Source of the DNA: Cocleimonas sp.
Lineage (GTDB): Bacteria; Pseudomonadota; Gammaproteobacteria; Thiotrichales; Thiotrichaceae
Assembly: GCA_021647365.1 (NCBI GenBank)
Contig: JAKIUW010000029.1
Span: 1 to 40,977, forward strand
Length of the DNA stretch: 40,977 nt
Reading direction: 5' to 3'
Below are positions 1-7,950 of this stretch, piece after piece. Each line of letters starts with the position of its first letter. Within the stretch, counting starts at the first letter, position 1. The position numbers were made by a program, and so were the translations under genes. The notes beneath the pieces were generated by a model. It had not been told where the DNA came from. It ran no database searches and was given only the letters and a program-made list of their open reading frames with translations.

Positions 1-740
1 TGAGCGCCATGAGTAAAGCCTACCCAGAACTTGCCAGTAAAGCGATACAAGAGGCTTGGGAGCCGACACTATTCTTGGCCGAACTGTGTGAACTTGAAAC
101 CAGTCATCGTTACGAAAATAGACTGAAACGACTACTAAAAGAAAGTCAGCTTCCCATCGGAAAACAGCTAAGCCAGTATGATTTTAGTGAGGTTAAAGGC
201 ATAACTGCACAGCAGATCAAGCAAAAGACGACACAGCTAGACTGGCTAAAACAAGGACATAATATCCTACTCTTTGGCGCCAGTGGCTTAGGCAAAACAC
301 ACCTAGGTGCAGCGATTGGTCATGCATTAGTTGCACAATCCAGACGTGTAAAGTTTATATCCAGTACTGTTTTAGTCCAACAGCTACAAAAGGCAAAAGA
401 AGCATTAGAGCTTGAGAGTGCACTGAAAAAGCTCGATAAATATGAGCTGCTAATACTCGATGATATTGGTTATGTGAAGAAAAATGACAATGAAAGTCAG
501 GTGCTGTTTGAATTGATTGCCTACCGCTATGAGAGAAACAGTATCTTGATAACCACCAATCAAGCCTTTAGTGAGTGGGACAGTATCTTTGGCGACAATA
601 TGATGACCGTAGCGGCTATTGATAGGCTGGTACACCATGCAGATATTTATAAAATAGAAGGAGAAAGCTATCGAAAAAAACACGCAGAAACGTTAAATCA
701 AAATCGGACAAGTTAGTTGACGTTTGATAATTGCATGACT
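1..740 (+). mobile_element. Right-hand part of an IS21-family insertion sequence
   Basis: The window opens inside an IS21-type element. A TGA at bases 1-3 may be the end of istA (its body would lie outside the window), and an intact istB follows five bases later, the usual istA-istB coupling. The right boundary is not clear. No inverted repeat matching the IS21-like end at 40852-40977 could be found after istB, so the limit at about 740 is a guess based on where hemJ begins, and the two elements may belong to different IS21 subgroups. Confidence 0.7.
9..716 (+). CDS. istB: IS21-family helper ATPase IstB
   Basis: IstB is the AAA+ (DnaA/DnaC-like) ATPase that helps the IstA transposase choose its target and assemble the strand-transfer complex. 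The 235-residue protein is close to the usual 240-260. It has an N-terminal helical region, a Walker A loop (GASGLGKTH, about residue 90), a Walker B strand ending in LLILDDIGY, and a sensor-like ITTNQ segment. The ATG is five bases after a TGA that could end istA. It appears complete, so this element may still be active, but that cannot be judged without its left half. Confidence 0.93.
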   Translation: MSKAYPELASKAIQEAWEPTLFLAELCELETSHRYENRLKRLLKESQLPIGKQLSQYDFSEVKGITAQQIKQKTTQLDWLKQGHNILLFGASGLGKTHLGAAIGHALVAQSRRVKFISSTVLVQQLQKAKEALELESALKKLDKYELLILDDIGYVKKNDNESQVLFELIAYRYERNSILITTNQAFSEWDSIFGDNMMTVAAIDRLVHHADIYKIEGESYRKKHAETLNQNRTS

Positions 741-746
741 TTTTGT

Positions 747-1160
747 TTAAAACGGCTTAACCACGACCATAATTAAAATTCCTATAGTAATAAACAAAGG
801 CAACTCATTAATCCAACGATAATATTTACCACTATGCTCTAAATGCCCTGCCTCCATCTGCCCTACTTTGATGCGACACCACCAATGATACGCCAATAGA
901 AATCCCACCAATAATAACTTAACATGCATCCATGCACCCGTGATTCCGTAGCCCAACCAAAGCCACAACCCCAAGGTAATCGCAACCATCATCATAATAG
1001 TCATAAAACCGTAAAGCTTACGTCCCATGATTGCTAATCGAGCAACATCTTGTCCTGCTTTTTTACCTTCAACAAAATGCACAAATATTCGTGGCAAATA
1101 AAAAATACCTGCCATCCATGACATCACAAATAGTATGTGAAATGTTTTAAGCCACAACAT
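747..1160 (-). CDS. hemJ: HemJ-type protoporphyrinogen IX oxidase (membrane protein)
   Basis: HemJ oxidises protoporphyrinogen IX to protoporphyrin IX, the penultimate step of haem synthesis, and passes electrons to the respiratory chain. The 137-residue protein has the family length, about four membrane helices, the N-terminal FHI...SWMAGIFYLPR motif with its conserved His, and the C-terminal R-W-I-N-E-L-P motif. The ATG has a good ribosome-binding site (AAAGGA seven bases upstream). It lies 25 bases after nrtR on the same strand and may be the last gene of the NAD operon, though its function is unrelated. A haem gene fits a neighbourhood rich in cytochromes. CopD-like membrane proteins are similar, but the HemJ motifs are clear. 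Confidence 0.85.
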   Translation of the reverse strand: MLWLKTFHILFVMSWMAGIFYLPRIFVHFVEGKKAGQDVARLAIMGRKLYGFMTIMMMVAITLGLWLWLGYGITGAWMHVKLLLVGFLLAYHWWCRIKVGQMEAGHLEHSGKYYRWINELPLFITIGILIMVVVKPF

Positions 1161-1185
1161 ATGAAATCCTTTTATTAAATAAGTT

Positions 1186-1896
1186 TTAATCCTGTAACGG
1201 TCGAGGAAAATGAAAATCTTTATCTATCCCTGTTGACTTAAAAAGCTGAGCAAACCGCTTCCCACTAATCTTAGTTTCATCTGTTCCTACGACAACCTTG
1301 GCATCAACCACTCTTCTTCTAAAAGATTTCACAGGCAACTTTTTATCTAAAATAATCTCAAAAATGGTTTGTAACTCCGTTAATGTAAACTTTTTAGGTA
1401 GTAAAGCAATGGGCAAAGCCGTGTATAAGGTTTTTGATCGTAAACGCTTAATTGCCTTTTGCAACAAAATATTATGATCAAACGCTAATGATAGCTTTTC
1501 AGATTCTTCCATGGGATGCCAATCTGTATTACTCAGTAACTTTTTATTAATTTTAGTAATATCAATTAGAGCAAAATATAAAATAGTCACCGACCATCCT
1601 CGTGGGTCACGTGATCCATTTCCGATGGACTCAACCTGCTCCAAATAAGGGAGTTCCACGCCTGTTTTTTCATACAACTTACGCAGCGCAGTTTCTTCTA
1701 AATCATTGTCATTTTTCAAATCAATAAAACCTCCTGGTAAAGCCAGCTTATCTTTTTCCGGCAGCGCATCTCGTTTTAAAAGGAGAACATGTAACTGCTG
1801 ATCAATAATTGAGAAAATAGCCATATCGACCGTGGTAAGTGGAACCTCATAATCACTGGCGTTATAGTTTTTTATAAACTGTTTTTCTGGTGACAC
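1186..1896 (-). CDS. nrtR: NrtR-like Nudix-related transcriptional regulator of NAD metabolism
   Basis: NrtR proteins join an ADP-ribose-binding Nudix domain to a winged helix and repress NAD-synthesis genes; ADP-ribose releases them from DNA. Residues about 18-150 are Nudix-like and 155-236 match the NrtR winged-helix tail (PKKFTLTELQTIFE..., then KSFRRRV). The Nudix box (residues 55-80) is degenerate: the usual R-E-x2-E-E is R-K-L-Y-E-K, so hydrolysis is unlikely and a sensor role is favoured. The start is GTG, preceded by GAGG. It is encoded downstream of prs-nadV in the same operon, and the palindrome at 5808-5855 on that operon's promoter is the obvious candidate operator. A catalytic Nudix hydrolase is the less likely alternative. 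Confidence 0.83.
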   Translation of the reverse strand: MSPEKQFIKNYNASDYEVPLTTVDMAIFSIIDQQLHVLLLKRDALPEKDKLALPGGFIDLKNDNDLEETALRKLYEKTGVELPYLEQVESIGNGSRDPRGWSVTILYFALIDITKINKKLLSNTDWHPMEESEKLSLAFDHNILLQKAIKRLRSKTLYTALPIALLPKKFTLTELQTIFEIILDKKLPVKSFRRRVVDAKVVVGTDETKISGKRFAQLFKSTGIDKDFHFPRPLQD

Positions 1897-1909
1897 TTTT
1901 ATGTTTTCC

Positions 1910-2917
1910 TCAATTAAACTTGTTTACCAAAGATCGCACTTGATGGTTTGATGAGCCATAACTAACAATATACACTTCAAGACCTACATCTTTATACAAT
2001 AATAATGCTCTCTCTATAGAATTCATAATCCAGCTAGACTCATTACCGAAAGCACCACCACCCAGCATGGTTAAAAAGACTTTTTTATTTCCATCCGCGC
2101 GATTCTCCAAGTGTACCGCATTTAGAATTGCTGCACATAATGTTGCTTCGTATGATGCCTCTAAAACTAATGATGCAAAAGGCCTCCATAAATCAGAAGC
2201 GTGTTGAGAATATGCCACTGGAAGCGCCGAACAATATACTTGAGATACTTTATGCTTCGAACTTGATAATGTAACTTCAGTATTTTTCTGTAAACCAATT
2301 CTCAAAAAAGCCCTTAGTTCATCAAGCTCTTTTTCATTTTTATTGCTTAAACTCTTATTGATGACATTCAAACCATACTCTGATGCTAGGGCATAACCAT
2401 TCTTCATACTCCATAGCTTATTATTGGTATTTCCTAAAGCTTTCCCCATATCAAACAAAGTATCTATTTGTCTATTAGATGATTGTCCAAACTTACCATC
2501 CACCATCACAAAATAATTTCTGTAAATAGTTCCAGCACCGGCCGCTATCGCACATGCAGGGCCTTGCGTATGATCATATTCATATCCATCAACTCCACTT
2601 TCTGGACTCACTTCAGGAGACACCATTTCAAGTAAGTTAAACTGAGAAGCAACTTGAAAAAGACTGCCTGAGTTTTCTTTATCTACATGTAAAACTTGCG
2701 CATCAGCGACCAGTTCCTTCACCGACAATCTGCCTTCAGGTAAGTCTATAGATTGTACCTTAGCTCTTAACTCTCTTAAGCTTGGAATAGATAATGAGCC
2801 ACACGCAAATGATTCCCCTGTTACTTTAGAGATTAAAACATCATCTTCTAGTATTAGATTTTCTCGCACTTGATTGGGGGATTTCTCTGGGAAACCTGTT
2901 AACTTTTTAAACCACAT
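1910..2917 (-). CDS. Unknown protein with a possible macrodomain-like C-terminal half
   Basis: No function is known to me. This ~335-residue soluble protein has no signal peptide or membrane segment. Distinctive stretches are TQGPACAIAAGAGTIYRNYF (about residues 113-132), a YCSALPVAYS segment, and a C-terminal strand-loop-strand, VFLTMLGGGAFGN...VYIVSYG, that resembles the glycine-rich ADP-ribose-binding loop of macrodomain/PARG folds; this is inference from pattern only. The start is taken as ATG at 2917; a TTG two codons upstream is possible. It overlaps the end of the macrodomain gene and sits 13 bases before nrtR, so it is translationally embedded in the NAD/ADP-ribose operon and probably acts on an ADP-ribose or NAD-derived compound. 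Confidence 0.8.
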   Translation of the reverse strand: MWFKKLTGFPEKSPNQVRENLILEDDVLISKVTGESFACGSLSIPSLRELRAKVQSIDLPEGRLSVKELVADAQVLHVDKENSGSLFQVASQFNLLEMVSPEVSPESGVDGYEYDHTQGPACAIAAGAGTIYRNYFVMVDGKFGQSSNRQIDTLFDMGKALGNTNNKLWSMKNGYALASEYGLNVINKSLSNKNEKELDELRAFLRIGLQKNTEVTLSSSKHKVSQVYCSALPVAYSQHASDLWRPFASLVLEASYEATLCAAILNAVHLENRADGNKKVFLTMLGGGAFGNESSWIMNSIERALLLYKDVGLEVYIVSYGSSNHQVRSLVNKFN

Positions 2918-3377
2918 ATTCAACCAACGTATGATTCATATCCTTTAATTGTTTATCTATAATCTGAGAAATAACGCTCCAATCTCCCCCAGCTAATCCT
3001 GCTCCAATTTTAGGGTAGGCTATATAATTTTCATCATGATTAAACTGCTCATAAATACCTGAAAATATACTTTTAATCGCACTATAATCAACATTCACAA
3101 TATTTCTTGGTAAGTAGTTATATTGGGTATAGGCATTAATAATAATTAAGCCTGTTTCTACGTTTTCATTTTTTTGTTTCGAGCAGCTATACGTTCCTAG
3201 TTTTTCTTTATCACCTTTCTGTGTAAGTTGATCAGCATCAAACGCCTTCGGAAACGATAGCTTTATCTGTTTGGCAACACCTGAACCCATAGTATTAAAG
3301 CAGTTACAACCATGGACAATGATATTAAACTTACCTTGTTCTGCTAATTTAATTAAATCACCTTGAATAATATTCAT
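2907..3377 (-). CDS. Macrodomain protein (ADP-ribose / ADP-ribose-1''-phosphate processing)
   Basis: This is a single macrodomain of about 156 residues. It shows the N-terminal I-I-Q-G-D-L strand, the VHGCNCFNTMGSGVA loop that holds the distal ribose in Appr-1''-p phosphatases, and a second glycine loop, YPKIGAGLAGGDW. Family members bind ADP-ribose, dephosphorylate ADP-ribose-1''-phosphate or remove ADP-ribose from targets. ATG at 3377 is chosen over 3392 because GAAAGG lies eight bases before it. It follows nadV by about 70 bases and overlaps the next gene. Beside nicotinamide salvage genes and an ADP-ribose-sensing regulator, recycling of ADP-ribose is the sensible role, but the exact substrate is not visible. 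Confidence 0.9.
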   Translation of the reverse strand: MNIIQGDLIKLAEQGKFNIIVHGCNCFNTMGSGVAKQIKLSFPKAFDADQLTQKGDKEKLGTYSCSKQKNENVETGLIIINAYTQYNYLPRNIVNVDYSAIKSIFSGIYEQFNHDENYIAYPKIGAGLAGGDWSVISQIIDKQLKDMNHTLVEYVV

Positions 3378-3446
3378 TATTATACCTTTCAAATAAAATA
3401 CTGGGTTAATAAAACACTAACCCAGCCTAGATTTTTCAACTTACAA

Positions 3447-4931
3447 TTAACTCAACCTTGCACGGATTTCTGCCAAAGAAGTTTCTTTAACAAGCTTTCC
3501 ATCTTCAAAAACGGTATCTAACAGCCCTTGAGATTCTTGCTCTCTACTTTGCTTATCAAAAAGAATAAAGCCACTTTCATTCTCTTCTACGCGCAATAAA
3601 CCTGATGCTGACTTTTTATCACCTCGGTCTGTGACAGGATCTTTTGAGATATTGCGTGCTTCATTATCCACCTGACCCCACGTTGCTTTCATTGCAAAGC
3701 CAAAACTATCACGTGTTAAGTGCTGATAGGTATAGCTACCAATACCAAAGACAATATTATTTGAAGCAAAACCTTTCTTTTCCAAGCCTTCCAATATCGC
3801 TTTTGCGCGCACTAACGTGATTGAGTCTCCATAGATCAAACCGACTCTTTCATTGAGCATTTTATAGCCTTGGCTCGACTCTGTGCCACCAAAAACCTCC
3901 CATAAACACTGGACAGCACCCTTGTATTCAGGAGAGCCTACAACAGCATCAGGATCACCCGCAATGACCTTCACTGGATCACCACTATCAGGGCGAAAGA
4001 CTACTTTTGCTAAACCTAAAGCATTCTCTTCACGGGCAAGAATATCGTCTTTTAAGTCTTTAGAATATTCAGTAATCACCTTCCAAAAATCCCACGTATC
4101 CGAGACAATACTCACCACACCACTTGGATAAAGGTCTTTAATCAAATAACGAAAGGTATCAATCTCATTAGTTTGTAGCCCCATACTCATCACGCTGTGC
4201 TCGGTTGCAGGCACAGATACACCCACAATATCATCCACTGCGTTATATGCCTCTTCAGCATAATCAATCGCTGCAACCGTATCTGTTCCTATAAAGCTGG
4301 TTAAGTGACCAAGGCCTGATTGTGCTGCATCGACAATTCCACTCATACCGCGCGAGCTAAAGTCATGCCCTTGAATATCGACAAACTCTAACGGTGAACC
4401 TGTTTTAATTGCATATTTGGTAAACAACTTTCTGTATTCTAATGCAATGGTTGCAGTCGTTGATGGCTTCCAAATCTCGGCGCTAATTGCCGTTTCGATA
4501 TAGTTTGTTAACCAAAAAAATTCAGGCTGTGTATTAATAACTGTAAACATCGGTACTTTAATATTTACCCTGCTACCTTCTGGCAATGCTTTAATTTTCA
4601 AAGGCAAATAACCTAAGTCATGTAAATCTTCAATGTGATCCAGTGGTATCGCACCTTCACCTAAGGATTTATCCATACGCTTTTTATATTTTGCAATGAC
4701 CTCTATTTTGGGCTGTTTAAAAAAGCCTTCGTCCCATGCTTTTATCAAATAGTTTTTGATAAAACCTTGTAAACCAACAAATACGACTCTGCCATCAAAC
4801 GACTCTGCCACTGGGGCAAGGCGTGATGATCTTGGTGTGAAATTTGAATAAACAAATTGCGTACCAGTAGGATATTGTCTTCTGTGATCCGCTTTATAAA
4901 AATCGATTGTATTTAATGGGTTGTAGTTCAT
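3447..4931 (-). CDS. nadV: Nicotinamide phosphoribosyltransferase (NAMPT/NadV)
   Basis: NadV makes NMN from nicotinamide and PRPP, bypassing deamidation. The 494-residue protein matches NAMPT length and motifs: DFYKADHRRQYP at the N-terminus, the VDIQGHDFSSRGMSG loop, VPATEHSVMSMG carrying the catalytic histidine, FRPDSGDP for the ribose/nicotinamide site, and NERVGLIYGDSI. It is 30 bases downstream of prs, which supplies its PRPP. No NMN adenylyltransferase is present in the window, so completion of NAD must rely on another locus. nadV-prs pairs are mobile, known also from large phages, so horizontal acquisition is plausible; this is inference. Confidence 0.96.
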   Translation of the reverse strand: MNYNPLNTIDFYKADHRRQYPTGTQFVYSNFTPRSSRLAPVAESFDGRVVFVGLQGFIKNYLIKAWDEGFFKQPKIEVIAKYKKRMDKSLGEGAIPLDHIEDLHDLGYLPLKIKALPEGSRVNIKVPMFTVINTQPEFFWLTNYIETAISAEIWKPSTTATIALEYRKLFTKYAIKTGSPLEFVDIQGHDFSSRGMSGIVDAAQSGLGHLTSFIGTDTVAAIDYAEEAYNAVDDIVGVSVPATEHSVMSMGLQTNEIDTFRYLIKDLYPSGVVSIVSDTWDFWKVITEYSKDLKDDILAREENALGLAKVVFRPDSGDPVKVIAGDPDAVVGSPEYKGAVQCLWEVFGGTESSQGYKMLNERVGLIYGDSITLVRAKAILEGLEKKGFASNNIVFGIGSYTYQHLTRDSFGFAMKATWGQVDNEARNISKDPVTDRGDKKSASGLLRVEENESGFILFDKQSREQESQGLLDTVFEDGKLVKETSLAEIRARLS

Positions 4932-4961
4932 ATCTTGGTACTCCTCTTGTTTATAGTAGTG

Positions 4962-5792
4962 CTAAGCACTTACTGAAAAATCTATAACGGTTAATCGGCT
5001 ATCTTCCTCTTGGGGAAAACTATTCGTTGTGTAAATCTCATCTATTAGTCCATCAAACACCTCCATTCCTTTACTAAAAATTCCATGCGTTATATATAAA
5101 ATAACGCGCTCTGCATGATTGGTTTTAAGCCGCTTTGCGATCTCAATAAATGTTCTTCCTCCATCACAAATATCATCAATAATGATGGCTGTTTTGCCTT
5201 TTAAGTCATTCCCCGATAACGTTGTATCAGTGATTTCCCCTGTAGAGGGATCTCTCTCCTTTTCTGAAAAAATCATTTGCTCAATTGAGAAGTGCTTTTT
5301 AACCTTGTCACATTTCTTTTTCGCTCCTTTATCAGGACAAACCAACACCGTATTATCATCTTGTAAATGCGCAACCAACTTATTACTAGAGGCAATAATT
5401 TGTTCTTGAGAAACATTCATCGCCCCAGTTAATGCTTGCGTAACAGGGCTATGCGCATCCCACACGGTGATTGAATTCGCCTTTAAATCATCGATCATTT
5501 TTGCAACAACCTGCAAAGAAAATGCCTGCCCTACTGAACAAACTCTATCCTGGCGAGCATAGGGAAAGTATGGAATTTCAATATTAATCTCAGGCGTTTT
5601 GCCATAGTGATTACGCAAAGCATTATTCACTAACAACAACGCCATCAAATCATCACTGCTACGAATATCAGCCCTAACATCAATACGCTTAGGTGCATCC
5701 TCTAGAAGATTTTCTAACTGAACATGTACCTCACCTCCTGAAAAGGTATGCAAGTTAACGTGTATATTTGGCATTGTTATTACAACTGACAT
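4962..5792 (-). CDS. prs: Ribose-phosphate pyrophosphokinase (PRPP synthetase), short NAD-cluster type
   Basis: It converts ribose 5-phosphate and ATP to PRPP. At 276 residues it is shorter than housekeeping Prs (about 315) and lacks the usual N-terminal start, like the divergent forms paired with nadV. It keeps the PYFPYARQDR active-site loop and the PRPP-binding IIDDICDGGRTF motif. It is the first gene of the operon; its start lies about 16 bases inside the palindromic operator region. Because a housekeeping prs is normally elsewhere, this copy probably serves NadV directly. Confidence 0.93.
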   Translation of the reverse strand: MSVVITMPNIHVNLHTFSGGEVHVQLENLLEDAPKRIDVRADIRSSDDLMALLLVNNALRNHYGKTPEINIEIPYFPYARQDRVCSVGQAFSLQVVAKMIDDLKANSITVWDAHSPVTQALTGAMNVSQEQIIASSNKLVAHLQDDNTVLVCPDKGAKKKCDKVKKHFSIEQMIFSEKERDPSTGEITDTTLSGNDLKGKTAIIIDDICDGGRTFIEIAKRLKTNHAERVILYITHGIFSKGMEVFDGLIDEIYTTNSFPQEEDSRLTVIDFSVSA

Positions 5793-5807
5793 GGTTACAA
5801 TCTCTTT

Positions 5808-5865
5808 TATTGTCTCTGTGACACTATATATCTATATAATGTCACAGAGACAATATAACTGTCAA
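5808..5865 (-). promoter_or_regulatory. prs-nadV operon promoter with a 48-bp palindromic operator
   Basis: Reading the minus strand, TTGACA (5865-5860) and CATTAT (5841-5836) form a -35/-10 pair with an 18-bp spacer. Bases 5808-5855 form an almost perfect palindrome: 16-bp arms (5808-5823 and 5840-5855) match exactly, and after one mismatch the AT-rich centre continues pairing. Each arm is itself a TGTC-N5-GACA site, with centres 29 bp apart. One site lies between -35 and -10 and the other just after the predicted start, the geometry of a repressor. NrtR is the likely ligand-controlled repressor (inferred). Confidence 0.75.
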
Positions 5866-5898
5866 CTGTTTTTCGCTATAAGGTTTGTTATTATCTCA

Positions 5899-5927
5899 AA
5901 GCACACCCCCCCACTTTTACATGATGT
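5899..5927 (+). repeat. Dispersed C7 repeat, copy 1
   Basis: This is one of five identical 29-nt copies whose core contains CACACCCCCCCACTTTTACA. It lies in the leader of sbcB, just before its ribosome-binding site, and would be read as coding sequence only if translation began at 5885. Confidence 0.9.
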
Positions 5928-5953
5928 TTTTTATAAACACCAAGGAACACCAA

Positions 5954-7408
5954 TTGACTGACAATTCAGATAACACCATCTTCTGGCACGATTATGAAAC
6001 ATGGGGCGTAGATCCACGCCGCGACCGCGCCGCGCAGTTCGCAGGTATCCGCACCAACTTAGATTTGGAAGTGGTTGGCGAGCCTGTGATGTTCTACTGC
6101 AAACCCACAACCGACTTTTTGCCACACCCTGATGCAGTACGTGTTACAGGCATCGCACCACAACTGGCAAATAAAGAAGGTATTAATGAAGCCGAATTCT
6201 TTGGTCGCATTAATGAAATTTTCTCTGTACCCAAAACCTGCGGAGCGGGCTATAACAGCATCCGATTTGATGATGAAGTTACCCGATTTGGCTTTTATCG
6301 AAACTTTATCGACCCCTACGCGCGTGAATGGCAAAACGGCAATAACCGCTGGGATATTCTTGATTTAGTCCGCATGACCTATGCCCTGCGACCCGAAGGG
6401 ATCAATTGGCCAGACCGTGAAGATGAAGAAGGTGTACCAAGTTTTCGGCTAGAGCATTTAACCGCTGCAAACAATATAGAACAAGAAGGCGCGCACGATG
6501 CCCTCGTCGATGTAAAAGCCACGATTGATATTGCGAGACTCATTAAAACCAAGCAGCCGCGTTTATACGATTACTTTTTTAATCTGCGTATTAAAAGTAA
6601 TGTAGCACCCATGCTTAATGTAAATGTGGAGCTTGCACAACGAAAAACCATGCTACACATCTCGGGCATGTTTCCTGCAACGCAAGGCTGCATTTCTCCT
6701 ATTGTTCCGCTCATGGTTCACCCTGTGAATAAAAATGAAATCATCTGTTATGACTTACGCCACGACCCTAGCGCGATGCTAGCAATGAGTGTTGATGAGA
6801 TTGTAGAAAACCTCTACAAACCACGTGCGCAACGTGATGAATCCCACCAACACATCGCACTAAAAGGCATACATATCAATAAATCCCCTGCGCTTTCACC
6901 ACCTAACACGCTAACTGATGAGCTTGCAAACCGTTGGAGTATTGACTGGCAAGTTATTGAAACAAACAAACAAAAACTCCTCAGCGACAGCACACTAATT
7001 AGACGCTTAGAAGAAATGTATAGCCGAAAAAGAGAAGCTAAAGAATGTGATGCCGATGCGAATCTATACGGTGGCTTTATCAGTAACAATGATCGCAAGC
7101 TGTGCAACCAAGTCTTAACATCATCCCCTGAAAAGCTAGCGTCTTGGACGCCCGACTTCAAATCCACCCGCCTACAAACACTCTTTCCTCGTTATCGTGC
7201 ACGCAACTGGCCAGAAACATTGAGCCACACCGAGCGCCAAAAGTGGCAAACCTTTCGTCAAGCCCGTTTAATGGATGGCGAGTTTGATTGCCCACTAACC
7301 GTGGATCAATTTCAAAAAAGATTAGAAGAACTAGCATTGGATAATTTGCCTGAAAGAGAGCAAAAAGCCTTAGGCCAGCTAGTTGACTGGGTGAATGAGT
7401 TTATTTAG
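5954..7408 (+). CDS. sbcB: Exodeoxyribonuclease I (SbcB)
   Basis: ExoI degrades single-stranded DNA 3' to 5' and works in mismatch repair, recombination and end processing. The 484-residue product aligns along its length with E. coli ExoI. The DEDD catalytic site shows as HDYETWG near the N-terminus, followed by GYNSIRFDDEVTR, YALRPEGINWP, SFRLEHLTAANNIE and HDALVDVKATI, and the C-terminal YRARNWPETL region is present. A TTG start at 5954 is chosen because AAGGA sits seven bases upstream; the longer frame to 5885 would translate through the dispersed repeat. Inverted copies of that repeat lie before and after the gene (5899 and 8244). Confidence 0.95.
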   Translation: MTDNSDNTIFWHDYETWGVDPRRDRAAQFAGIRTNLDLEVVGEPVMFYCKPTTDFLPHPDAVRVTGIAPQLANKEGINEAEFFGRINEIFSVPKTCGAGYNSIRFDDEVTRFGFYRNFIDPYAREWQNGNNRWDILDLVRMTYALRPEGINWPDREDEEGVPSFRLEHLTAANNIEQEGAHDALVDVKATIDIARLIKTKQPRLYDYFFNLRIKSNVAPMLNVNVELAQRKTMLHISGMFPATQGCISPIVPLMVHPVNKNEIICYDLRHDPSAMLAMSVDEIVENLYKPRAQRDESHQHIALKGIHINKSPALSPPNTLTDELANRWSIDWQVIETNKQKLLSDSTLIRRLEEMYSRKREAKECDADANLYGGFISNNDRKLCNQVLTSSPEKLASWTPDFKSTRLQTLFPRYRARNWPETLSHTERQKWQTFRQARLMDGEFDCPLTVDQFQKRLEELALDNLPEREQKALGQLVDWVNEFI

Positions 7409-7625
7409 CGAGCTTACCATTTTGTTTTTCAAAAATGGATAACTCGATTATGTCGCTGTTTTTTGGCGACGTTGTGTGATGAGGGAAGACAAACTAATAA
7501 CTGATTCGAAAGCATTCCCACCTGTTTCTAAAAATGGATAGCTCATCACACCCCCCTAGTTTTACATGATTAACTTATATTTTATTGAGATTTAGCCAAA
7601 TATTTCATCACAAATCATAGAACAA
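7409..7625. other. Intergenic region with hairpins and a degenerate repeat copy
   Basis: The 217-bp gap between convergent genes holds no convincing gene. Just after the sbcB stop, CGAG...CTCG encloses CCATTTTG/CAAAAATGG, an imperfect hairpin (7410-7447) that could end sbcB transcripts but lacks a clear T tail. A small GTCGC/GCGAC hairpin is at 7452-7470. AAAAATGGAT occurs twice (7431 and 7530). A decayed version of the dispersed C-tract repeat lies at about 7545-7570 (CACACCCCCCTAGTTTTACA). Confidence 0.6.
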
Positions 7626-7907
7626 TCATCCACCACCTTTATGAAAATACTTAAAAAAGGTTTTAATAAAATCCGCCTGCTGTTCTTCATTAGATTCTTT
7701 AAAATCAAACCACACATTTAAAACGGGTAGTGTTAATAAAGCTATAATTCTTGGTGGGGCTTCTTCGATTTTAATATCCACCAGCGTAGGTTCGCCTTCT
7801 ACTGTTATTTGCCAATATCGGTGAGAAAGCTCTTCGCATGCATAGGATGTTTGAGTAATAAATAATCCTTGCAGGGTTTTTTTAAACTCTTTGGGCGTAT
7901 AGCCCAT
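7626..7907 (-). CDS. Small orphan protein of the AOR operon, ending in Gly-Gly-Gly
   Basis: This is a soluble protein of about 93 residues with no recognised catalytic motif. It begins MGYTPKEFKKTLQ, has a central IEEAPPRIIALLTLPVLNVWFDF stretch split by charged residues, and ends KYFHKGGG. ATG at 7907 is chosen because the longer frame (from 7991) would overlap the MoaD-like gene by 41 bases; neither start has a strong ribosome-binding site. I believe similar small proteins accompany bacterial aldehyde oxidoreductase operons, suggesting help in cofactor or subunit assembly, but this is memory of context and not proof. The glycine tail beside a ubiquitin-like carrier is noteworthy. Confidence 0.65.
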   Translation of the reverse strand: MGYTPKEFKKTLQGLFITQTSYACEELSHRYWQITVEGEPTLVDIKIEEAPPRIIALLTLPVLNVWFDFKESNEEQQADFIKTFFKYFHKGGG

Positions 7908-7950
7908 CTCATATTGAAGATGGTTTCTTTGAAGCTGGTTGTTATTATTA

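Noticed and set aside
5885..5953. N-terminal extension of SbcB from 5885
   Set aside because: It would translate the dispersed repeat; the TTG at 5954 has a well-placed AAGGA and begins where homology to ExoI begins.
7410..7470. Strong intrinsic terminator after sbcB
   Set aside because: The stems are interrupted by bulges and no T run follows; listed only as hairpins within the gap.
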